Below are positions 13,801 through 21,459 of a DNA stretch of 64,000 bases, piece after piece. Source of the DNA: Amblyornis subalaris (taxonomy: Eukaryota; Chordata; Aves; Passeriformes; Ptilonorhynchidae); assembly GCA_018881555.1 (NCBI GenBank), contig JACAXG010000104.1, forward strand, positions 2,128,887 through 2,192,886. Direction: 5' to 3'. Each line of letters starts with the position of its first letter. Within the stretch, counting starts at the first letter, position 1. Made by a program: the position numbers and the translations under genes. The notes under the pieces were generated by a model that ran no database searches, was not told the origin of the DNA, and worked only from the letters and a program-made list of their open reading frames with translations.

Positions 13801-16800
13801 GGTGCATACCTACATTCTACAGTGTTAATGCTGTTTACCTACAATAATCCTGAGCAAAATGTTGTGAAGAAGTTATGGAGGGGAAAGGAGTGCTCTTTGG
13901 AAAAGCTTTATCACTCTATGATACATGGCATCGCACTATTTGATCAGTTTTCATGCGAGCAAAGCTTGTGTTCAGATTTCTTTCCTTTTAAAACCTCAAA
14001 ACACTATTAATGATTCCTGGCACCCAGCATTCAGTGCCAGTCCTGACAGGTGACCCAAATCCTGCAGGGCCAGAGCTCAGTCACTTGACTCAAACTTTAC
14101 AACAGACTCAGAAACCTTTACAAACAGATGAAAAGAGTAACCGGAAAAAAGAGTTAATATTTTAAGTCTGAGTACAAGATAGTCTGTCAGGAAGGCAGAC
14201 TCTTTTATCACCAACTATAACAGTGTGTGTTTGTATTTTGATGTCAATGTGTAAGAGAAAAGAAATGTAATGCAGTGAATCAGATGAATCTGAAAAATGA
14301 ACGAAACACAAGTCACTTTCTGAAATGATTTTACTGAAATGGATGTAACTGAAAAACTGAAAATTACATTAATCACATGAAATTTTAAAGTCTTATAGCT
14401 TACCTATAATAGGATATTGTAAACGTAAAGATAATATTTATCATACAAAGATATTATAAAGATTACAAAAAAAGAGCAACTGGAGTTGACATGCACGTCA
14501 TTGTTTGTTTTGTCCTCTAGGATGAGATTACCTTGGAAACAAAAATGTAGAAACAGCGACAGTTAGACCTCTCTAGCGCCCTTACCAACAATAGAGGACG
14601 CCAAGACAAAATTTATTAACAAGGGGAAAATGTACAAACACTTCATCGAGTACATAATTTCAAGTACTTGCAGCCTAGGGACTTCATAATACCAAACTTG
14701 TACCTTGTGTTTAATAGGTTTTCATAGATAAATATTTGTCTAAATAAGTATTTGTCTAACTGCTCCTGAACCATTTCCAACATCCATCATTTGTGGCATG
14801 AATTTCTGACAAGTTCTAGTTTAACAGAGTATTGTGTAGAAAAACAGCCTCTACAAAAATCTGAATGAGCTCACAGAAACTTCTATGATCTAGTTACACA
14901 GACATGGTTAAACTGAGACGTTACAGCTCTTAAGGGAAATCTCTGCTTCTGCATCAAAGCATCTATACGCCCCTTTCCCCTCCCAACAAACAGATCCTCT
15001 TCACTGAGTAGCTTCTTCAAATCCTTCTTGTTGAGTGACATGAAATTTCTTTTAATCTTCACATGTTTTTATTATCACTGAATTCTCTGGACTGGTTGCC
15101 ACTATGCACATGGTATAGGATCTAGAAAAAAGCTATTCAGTGAAAGACAGAGAGAACATGCCCACCTTGTCCTGTAGCTCTTCCTGTTAGCTGGAATGAC
15201 AGAGTTTGCCGAAATCTTGTTAACTGTCCATAACATGACAGATTACTGCAACACAATGCCTTATACTCAAAGAGTTCTCTGCGGAGTAAGAGAAGACTGA
15301 GATTCACTGTATTAACCTTGTCTCTAACTCACACTTTCTGAAAGTTCATTGTATGTTCCTATGTGTGACCATGTAAAGAAATGACTCATAAGCAGATACA
15401 CATGGGTATGTGTCAGCATTCAAACAAAGGGGACAAAGGAGGCAAGGTGATCCTGAGCCAGTCAAAAGACAAATAATCAGCCAAGCAACACTGCAGAACG
15501 GCAGCGAAATGACCACTTAAGCAGCTTAGTTTGCTGAAAGAAGCTGTAGCCATACAAACCTTGGAAAGACAAACCCATTCTGAAAAAAGACATCTTTTGT
15601 GTGAAAACACATTTTTTAAGAAGCAAGAAGAAAAAAAGGAGCAGGTACAAAACATTTCATGCTGAAAAATTAAAAATTAAACGAAAAAAATTCTTTTAGT
15701 GAGTTTATATTAGTGAAGACAGAAGAGAATNACATGACAAATAACATGGCCTGATACAAAAAGCAGTGTCTTTCATTGGTAACCTGACATAGATCCAATT
15801 TAATGAGTGAACGGCAAGATTTTTGAGTACTCCAAATTTCATCACATAAGAGAGAAAATGTAACTTTATATGCACAACTGTTGTTAGTGCCTTCTCTTTT
15901 CTAAAGAGGCTGACTCAATTCTTACACAAACAACTTTTCTGGAAAANTAAAATTGTAATTTTTTTAACTGTTAACTGGCATTTGTGCATCTTAACACACT
16001 GAGAATTGACAGTCTTCTCCAGAGAATTTTTGGTTTGCCTTTGGTATTTTCCCCATATCAAATGAACAGCTGGGACAGAAGCCTTTAAAGAGGCCTATTT
16101 GGAAATACAAATGACAAAGTTCAGAAGAGAAATGTAAGGTACTACAAAGACTTTCAATCAGACTAAGTACTCCTCTTTCCTCACTTCACATCCTTTGTGG
16201 TTTTAACAGAAAAGCTGAAGCACCTACTATTTTGTCTTTGCACCTATGTGCAGCTACCTAGGTTGGAAACTGTCACAATTTCTTTAAATAAACATTTATT
16301 TCTTCCTGATTGTGAAACTGACTCTGAGAGAACCCCTAACTTCTAAACTTGGTCAGCAATAAACATCCAGGATCTCCCTCTAGTCAGTGGAAAGAATCTC
16401 ATGCCAGTTGGATGGGTGATTCATCACACAGTAAGACANGACAAGATGGATCTTATACCTTAGTTTTTCAGAACACATGAAGGTGGAGCATACATGGTGT
16501 TTAGTTTATTTTAGCAGTTAAGTTCCTTCGCTTCTGGAAATTGATATACTCAGAAGGGAATTGTATTTCATCACTGTGATACTGAGTAAATTATATAACT
16601 ATACCAGCAATTCTGATTTATTTTAAATCAGACAATATTTCTTTTTTTATTTTTGCACGAGACAAAAATGAATAAAACTGCATTATTTGAAAAACTGTGT
16701 GAAGTATATACAAAAATATGCAAGTTAACAAAGAAACGAAACTCAAATGACACTCACGAAAACATTCTGTGATTGTTTGCCCTAGACTGAAACTTGCTCA

Positions 16801-19800
16801 CAGCTGATAAAACAGGCTGTTAAAGTTTACCAATGAAGGCTAAAAGAAACATCAGGGCTTCAAACCACATTATGCCCTATTCATATAAAAAAAAATTTCC
16901 ATTTTAAAATTACCAATGTAAAGGAAAATGGCAGAAATGCCGTGACTCTGCATTTGCAGCCAGCTTTTCAGAAATATTTTAAGTAACTGTAATAGACTGA
17001 ACTGTTAAGGGATAATAACTCAAAACATTCCCCATTTGTGCAGACCTCGGGGTGCTTGGTTGAGATGGAGCAGGTGAGCTTTTGCATGTGTAATGGCTAA
17101 ACCTCTGACCTGGTAAGACAGAGGGTGAGTGATGAGCTATGAGTGAGCTAGGAGATGATCCTGTGGAGATGGGTAGTGCCTCTTGTTATGCTAAACTGTC
17201 CTGCCTTGCACAAACTCCTGNGTTGTGGGGTTCCCCCATGCCCAGGGAAGTACTGGGAAATTCGCTTGTGGCCCGAGTGGTTCATCTCTGCTGGCTGACT
17301 CAACCGCACTGGTGTGATGGGCAGCTGTGTTGTCTTAGAAGGTGTCCCATGATCCACATTAGTACATCAAGGTCCCTGCCCTGGGGGAGGTACCTGGGCA
17401 TTCCCACCTGAACCTGAGTGAATATAAACCCAATAGATGGTGTGTTCCGCGGATTTCTCCTCACCACTTCTTCAGGATTTTCCTCACCACCCGATGGATC
17501 TGGATCCAAGCCTGCACAGCAACNAAGTCTTGTCACAGACAGACAAGTGTGGTGAGATCCTCACACTCTTGTCCTTTCTCTTTCTTTTGTGCTTCACATT
17601 CTTGTCCTTTCTTCCTCTTTCTTTTTCACCCTTGTGTGGTGATGTTGTTGAGCTTTCATGTTGCTATATTACTATAGATAACAATAATGAAAATGGCTAC
17701 ATACCTGTTTTCCTTTGCAACCAAATTGTTCTATCATAAACCCTACATTGTTTACTCACAAATATGGATCATTCAATGTCAATTCACCCTCATCTGCCCC
17801 AAGGGATCTATTAACAAGAACCTGGGTTACCCTTGCTTTTCTGTCGTAGGTCGTAACAGTAACCCAACAAAAATAATAAAAAGGGGAAAAGCATGTGATT
17901 TGGAATGCCCCAAATACCTTAATTAGGTTTTAAGCATCTGCAAACCTACAGAAACAGCTCATCCTCACCTGGGATCAGCAGTGCAAAACTCAAAATAATC
18001 ATGGGCAGGTAGAGGATGCAGCTGTTCCTCCAGTTGCTCCTTGGTTAGACAAGGAGGAAGCCTTCGAATAACCACCTGCATATATAAAAGAAAATGGAGA
18101 TTTATATTTGATCTGAATATTGCAGTAATAGATGGCGCAAATTCCCTAGCTCAGCTTCTGTGAGCGTTGCAAAATTGTTGGGTAACTGACACATTCGGAC
18201 GAAGAGCCTGAGAACCACTGCAATTTAACCATTAACAAACAAAAAAATAGATACTGATTACAAAAAATTTTAAAGTATTTATTAAAAAAATTATTTAAAG
18301 TAGCTTTTCAGTCTTGTTACAGCAGTATTTTAGGGTATTCGGGCTCTGTGTCCATATGCTCCCAGCAGGGGTTTCAGGGCAGCCTCTGAGAGGATGCTGG
18401 GGCTGCCGAATGCTGGGTGCAGCCAGCTCCAGTGGATCCACCCCAGGACATAGCTGAGTTCCTTAAGCCAAGATGGTGGTGACTCCGGAAAAGGTATTTA
18501 AGAAAGGACAGAAAAGGCTGCACAGCAGTGGGTGAGACAGAAAAGTAATGGGAGGAAAAAGTGTAAGACACAGCCTTGCAGACAGCAATGAAAGGAGCGG
18601 AGGAGGTGCTCCAAGTGCCAAAGCAGAAAGTTTCATGAAGATCATGGTGAGGCATGCTGTCCCCTCACACGCCACGAAGGACCATAGTGGAGCAGACATC
18701 CACCTGCAGCCCATGGGGGACCCCATGCCACAGCGGGTGAGATGCCCTGAAGGACCCCAGAGCCTGTGGAGAGGAGCCCACACTGGAGGTTTATCCTGAA
18801 GGACCGCAGCCCACGAAGAAGACTCGTGCTGCAGCAGGTCATGAACAACTGCGGCATGTGAGAGGAACACCCCTGCAGCACTTCATGAAGGACTGTATCC
18901 TGTTGTGTTCCATGTCAGGCCCCCCACACCTGGAGAAGGGAAGGAGTGTGAGGACAAAGGAGCAGCAGAGAGGAGCTGTTATGTCCTGTCTGCAATCCCC
19001 ATTCCTCCTTCTCCTGCAGTGCCTGGGGGCAGAGGAGGCTGAGCCTAGGAAGGAAGAGGGGAGGGTAGGAAGGTATTTTAGTAGTAATCTTTGTTTCTCA
19101 CCACTCCAGTTTTTTTTTAATTAGCAATAAAGTAAATTCTCTCCACATTAGAACCATATTGTATTCTGAGTCGGAAGGGACCCACAAGGACCATTAAGTC
19201 CAACTCCCGGCCCTGCCTCAAGAATGATGACACCATGTGCCCAAGAGCGTTGTCCAAACGCTTCTTGAATTCTGTTACACAGCTCGGTGCTGTGACCACT
19301 TTCCTGGGGAGCCCTTTCCAGTGTTCAACCACCCTCTGGGTGAAGAACCTTTTGCAAATATACAACCTAAAACCTCTCCTGACACAGCTTCATGCCATTC
19401 CCTCGGGTCCTGTCACTGGTCACCAAAGAAAAGAGATCAGTGCCTGCCCCTCCATTTCCCTTAGTGAGGAAGCTGTAGGAAGCTGCTAAGAGGTCCCTCC
19501 TCAGCTGTGTCAGTTTTCCCTGTGATGACACTTTGTTTTTTCCATCATACCTTCTTCCCCGGTCTTGCAAGAGCAGCTGGCTGGGGGTCTGGCAGCCACC
19601 CAGCGTCAACCCACCACAGTCAGATAAACTGCCCAATAACAGAGGCCAGGAAACCGTACAGAAACCTTTGGCTGAACGACGACAGCACACAAAGCCTAAA
19701 ATGGCCATCAAGCTTCAGGCAATCTAATTTCTGAATATTTAATTTCTGAATATTTTAATATCTGAATTTAACTTTACTGAGCTCTGAGTTATAGTGATTT

Positions 19801-20591
19801 TCAGTACTTCAGTTTTCCAATTTAAAAAACTGTGAATAAATCAAGTCTCACAGTGCTCAAAGACTCACAGAATTCTTAGGGTTGGAAGGGGCCTCTGGAG
19901 ATCATCTAGTTCAACCTCCCTGCCAAGGCAGGATCACCTAGAACAAGTGCTGCAAGAACATGTCCAGGTGGGTCCTGAATGTCTCCAGTCAGGGAGGCTC
20001 CATGACCTCCTTGGACAACCTGTTACAGTCTGCAAGTATTATTTGAAAAGTGCTCGAATAAAGACAGGGAAGAGAGATGTGCTCTTGCCCTTCACAGAAG
20101 TTGCTTTGCCAAGCAATAGCCAGCCTCGACTTCAGAATTAAAGGTGAAATGATTTCCAGAGCTGACGCTGGGGGTCTCCCAATACTCCAGGGACTGAACA
20201 CCCTCATTCTGCAGATGAAGAAACACCCGTTATAAACACACGAATCTTCTGAGATCAAGCTCGGTTTGTCTCCTCACTGCAGCCTCCCTCCTTCCCATCT
20301 TCTCCCACCTCCCCCCGGAGCCGCCGCCGCCCCCGCCCCGATCTCCGCGCCGCGCTCGCGCCCCCTCACTTTGCTCAGCGCCGTTTTCTTCTCCTCCCGC
20401 TGTTTCCCCGGCGCCGGCTGAAGCGGCGGCGGCAGCGGGGAGGGCGGGGAAGGCGGCGGCGGCGGGTTCGGCGGAGCGTCCGTGTCGCGGCGCGGCGACT
20501 CCTGCCGCAGCGGGGTGTCCATGGGCCGCCTGTCGCGGCCGCCGCCCCGCACGGGCCCCGGCCCCGGCCCCGCTTCCCGCTCCGACCGCAT
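1714..20591 (-). CDS. UPF3A: UPF3A, nonsense-mediated mRNA decay factor, 5' eight coding exons (gene continues past the left edge)
   Basis: UPF3A is the paralogue of UPF3B; it binds UPF2 through an RRM-like UPF3 domain and modulates nonsense-mediated decay. Exons (minus): 20591-20370, 18075-17969, 9794-9688, 7730-7632, 7547-7437, 4066-4011, 3918-3760, 1874-1714, giving 340 codons plus 2 bases. The protein starts MRSEREAG, as in mammals, followed by a proline-rich stretch (residues 40-61). The UPF3 domain begins [19 protein letters not shown] at residue 75 and runs to about 200. A K/R/E-rich helix spans 235-287. Human UPF3A is 476 residues, so the C-terminus with the EJC-binding motif is outside. 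Choice of UPF3A over UPF3B rests on adjacency to CDC16 and on the N-terminus. The initiator has a poor context (T at -3, C at +4). Confidence 0.95.
2125..2168. repeat. Two-copy tandem repeat (22-bp unit) with splice-donor-like cores
   Basis: A 22-bp unit, aaagcacttacctattcttctc, stands twice in direct tandem in UPF3A intron 7 (split here: aaagcacttac + ctattcttctc). Read on the gene's strand each copy contains AATAG|GTAAGTGC, a strong donor-like sequence. Confidence 0.8.
3344..3456 (-). mobile_element. tRNA-Ile-derived SINE with CR1-type tail, 5'-truncated
   Basis: On the minus strand it has a T-arm-like segment (B-box region GATTGATCC followed by CCATATGGGCC, close to the tRNA-Ile 3' end), then a spacer, then the tail TGGACTTAATGATCCTTGTG and AGAATATTCTGT. 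The head is shortened relative to the copy at 21331-21459. It matches my recollection of passerine TguSINE1. Confidence 0.75.
3760..3918 (-). CDS. UPF3A: UPF3A coding exon 7
   Basis: 159 nt (53 codons, phase 0/0), acceptor ctcttcag, donor AAG|gtaact. It encodes an almost pure Arg/Lys/Glu charged helix starting [20 protein letters not shown] and ending EKEIRIK. Open reading frames that continue past 3760 run into intron. Confidence 0.95.
4011..4066 (-). CDS. UPF3A: UPF3A coding exon 6
   Basis: 56 nt, phase 1 in and 0 out, acceptor gttttag, donor CAG|gtacgt. It encodes [18 protein letters not shown], conserved in UPF3 proteins. Confidence 0.95.
5890..6035. repeat. Possible ancient amniote interspersed repeat remnant
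   Basis: The stretch around 'ggtccaattctgccagcaaa' and 'tccttcattgacatcagtag' resembles an old repeat common in turtles and birds (a ...CCAATTCTGC...CATTGACTTCAATGG... pattern). The copy is diverged, so family and orientation are not assigned. Confidence 0.35.
6530..6800 (+). mobile_element. CR1 LINE 3' fragment
   Basis: Contains 'caacaggctgcccagggaaa', 'tccctggaggtatttaaaag' and an end like 'tccaacctgaatgattcta', all diagnostic of the CR1 3' region. Antisense in UPF3A intron 5. Confidence 0.85.
7437..7547 (-). CDS. UPF3A: UPF3A coding exon 5
   Basis: 111 nt, phase 1/1, acceptor ttcacag, donor TTG|gtctgt. It encodes [20 protein letters not shown] then [16 protein letters not shown]. Only 84 bp separates it from exon 4. 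Confidence 0.95.
7632..7730 (-). CDS. UPF3A: UPF3A coding exon 4 (symmetric, 99 nt)
   Basis: 99 nt, phase 1/1, acceptor ttttaag (AAG rather than CAG or TAG), donor ATG|gtaaac. It encodes [20 protein letters not shown] then [12 protein letters not shown]. It corresponds to the exon skipped in the human short isoform; skipping keeps the frame. Confidence 0.95.
8262..8693 (+). other. Unassigned 143-codon open frame in UPF3A intron 3
   Basis: The frame is open from ATG 8262 to TAA 8693, antisense to UPF3A, and begins [20 protein letters not shown] recognise no domain, signal peptide or transposon motif. Base composition is somewhat less A-rich than the flanks. It may be chance, an old repeat, or an exon of an antisense transcript. 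Confidence 0.25.
9688..9794 (-). CDS. UPF3A: UPF3A coding exon 3
   Basis: 107 nt, phase 2 in and 1 out, acceptor gttgcag, donor AAG|gttgga. It encodes [20 protein letters not shown] then [15 protein letters not shown], with the RNP-like core of the domain. It sits 8.2 kb from exon 2. Confidence 0.96.
9795..17968 (-). other. UPF3A intron 2 (8.2 kb)
   Basis: AT-rich and without recognisable exons. Its only clear insert is the LTR-like element at 17003-17858, immediately beside exon 2. Open frames in it (for example 12216-12482 and 10734-11009) are short and show no family features. Confidence 0.7.
17003..17858 (+). mobile_element. Probable solo LTR of an endogenous retrovirus (regulatory repeat, no coding genes)
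   Basis: About 856 bp bounded by TGTTA...TAACA, a 5-bp terminal inverted match. Inside, a TATA-like 'gaatataaaccc' at 17419-17430 is followed by a pyrimidine-rich region and a U5-like end. No gag, pol or env is present. I could not confirm a target-site duplication, so the edges are tentative. It ends 110 bp from UPF3A exon 2. Confidence 0.5.
17969..18075 (-). CDS. UPF3A: UPF3A coding exon 2
   Basis: 107 nt, phase 0 in and 2 out, acceptor atgcag, donor CAG|gtgagg. It encodes [20 protein letters not shown] then [15 protein letters not shown], the first strand and helix of the RRM-like domain. Confidence 0.96.
18310..19620 (+). mobile_element. Degenerate avian LTR-like repeat, interrupted by a CR1 copy
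   Basis: The left part (about 18310-19145) carries repeated 'gaaggacc...cagcccac' and 'gaggagcccacactggag' motifs and ends in AATAAA (19126-19131), a pattern I recall from a common avian LTR-type repeat. The expected 3' end, 'cagcgtcaacccaccaca', is found only at about 19601-19618, after a CR1 fragment. So an older element was split by the CR1. It lies in UPF3A intron 1. Confidence 0.55.
19158..19505 (-). mobile_element. CR1-X-type LINE 3' fragment
   Basis: On the minus strand it reads through 'gggtggttgaacactggaa' toward the 3' tail GGACTTAATGGTCCTTGTGG and CCGACTCAGAATACA. This tail matches the two SINE copies at 3344 and 21331. It is inserted in the LTR-like repeat. Confidence 0.8.
19862..20032 (-). 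mobile_element. CR1 LINE 3' fragment
   Basis: Reverse-oriented CR1 end: 'agggttggaaggggcctctg', 'gatcatctagttcaacctcc', then 'ggaggctccatgacctcctt'. Lies in UPF3A intron 1 on the same strand as the gene. Confidence 0.85.
20370..20591 (-). CDS. UPF3A: UPF3A coding exon 1
   Basis: 74 codons from ATG 20591-20589 to AAA|gtgagg, phase 0. GC-rich and mostly low complexity (Gly/Pro/Arg, a run of prolines). It ends with the conserved [12 protein letters not shown] that leads into the UPF3 domain. Confidence 0.94.
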
Positions 20592-20623
20592 GGAGCCGCC
20601 GCCGCCCGCAGCCGGGCCGAAAC

Positions 20624-20632
20624 CTCGCGAGA
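20624..20632. promoter_or_regulatory. CGCG element (TCTCGCGAGA, 9 of 10), copy 1
   Basis: CTCGCGAGA lies 33-41 bp upstream of the UPF3A ATG; only the first base of the palindromic TCTCGCGAGA differs (C for T at 20623). This motif marks many TATA-less housekeeping promoters and is bound by BANP. Confidence 0.7.
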
Positions 20633-20654
20633 GCAGTCCGCAGGGCTGGCGGGA

Positions 20655-20664
20655 TCTCGCGAGG
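20655..20664. promoter_or_regulatory. CGCG element (TCTCGCGAGA, 9 of 10), copy 2
   Basis: TCTCGCGAGG, differing from the palindrome only at the last base. Centre-to-centre distance to copy 1 is 32 bp, about three helical turns. Confidence 0.7.
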
Positions 20665-20803
20665 CTCCCCCCCGCCAGCCCCAGCCGGGAGCAGCAGCCC
20701 CCTCCCCGTCCTCGTCCCTCCCGTACCCCACAGGGCTCCCACTGGGCCGGGGGCAGGAGAAGACACAGAAATGTGCCCTTTTCCCTCCTCTCACGGCGGC
20801 GCA

Positions 20804-20937
20804 GTGTTCAAAGTCAGGTTGGACAGGGCCTTGAGCAACCTGGTCTAGTGGGGAGGTGTCTCTGCCCGTGTCAGGGGCGTTGGGACTAGATGATCTTGAA
20901 GGTCCCTTCCAACCCAAACCATTCTATGATTCCATGA
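20804..20937 (+). mobile_element. CR1 LINE 3' end fragment beside the UPF3A promoter
   Basis: Contains 'aggttggacagggccttgag', 'caacctggtctagtgggga', 'actagatgatcttgaaggtc' and 'ccaacccaaaccattctatg'. It starts about 210 bp upstream of the UPF3A ATG and ends the CpG-rich block. Confidence 0.9.
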
Positions 20938-21330
20938 TTATTCTAAGTACTGANCCATCAATCAGAGCAAGGCTTATTCAGTCCTAGATTGGAATCAACA
21001 AATTTGGCAATGTCTATATCCAAAAAGTTTCTTGAAATTCCTGTGAGAGTTGGAGCATCTTGGACTACGTCTCCTAGGCTTGGTGGCAGAGGAACGACAA
21101 GCTCCAGAGTAAGGACATGTCACACATTTATGGACTGACTCATCTGGAGCTACAGACACTAGACAGAAGGAGGAAAAATGCCTGCAATTTAATCAGAATA
21201 CACGGGGTCACTGCCAATCGTCAGATCCTGCTGCATTTTCAGTGCTCAAATAGCTGTCCACAGCACAAAGGAAATACACGATCTGATGCGGAATAATAAA
21301 AGCAGGTGGCACTGGCTGAGAAAACTGAAA

Positions 21331-21459
21331 TCACAGAATATTCTGAGTTGGAAGGCACCCACAAGGACCATGGAGTCAACTCAAGTGAATGGCCCATATG
21401 GGGATCAAGTTCGCAACATTGGCGTTATTAGCACCACGCTCTTACCAACTGAGCTAACA
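21331..21459 (-). mobile_element. tRNA-Ile-derived SINE with CR1-type tail
   Basis: Minus strand: a tRNA-Ile-like head with a perfect A box (TAGCTCAGTTGG, 21456-21445), the anticodon arm GTGGTGCTAATAACGCC (anticodon AAT), a decayed B box and a GGGCC acceptor end. The tail is CATGGTCCTTGTGGGTG followed by CAACTCAGAATATTCTGTGA. The head matches nuclear tRNA-Ile(AAT) almost throughout; the fused tail makes it a SINE, not a tRNA gene. It resembles TguSINE1 of passerines. Confidence 0.85.

Larger units (their letters stand above)
20300..20770 (-). promoter_or_regulatory. UPF3A: UPF3A CpG-rich promoter and exon 1
   Basis: A GC- and CpG-dense block in otherwise AT-rich DNA, covering coding exon 1 and about 180 bp upstream. 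No TATA box is evident upstream of the ATG. It contains the paired CGCG elements at 20624-20632 and 20655-20664. CR1 begins at 20804 and limits the upstream side. Confidence 0.8.

Noticed and set aside
20230..20917. Long overlapping open frames on both strands around UPF3A exon 1
   Set aside because: They are GC-rich shadows of the CpG-rich block. Only the frame starting at 20591 matches UPF3A.
21387..21459. tRNA-Ile(AAT) gene
   Set aside because: The B box is mutated and the sequence continues into a CR1-type tail, so it is the head of a SINE.
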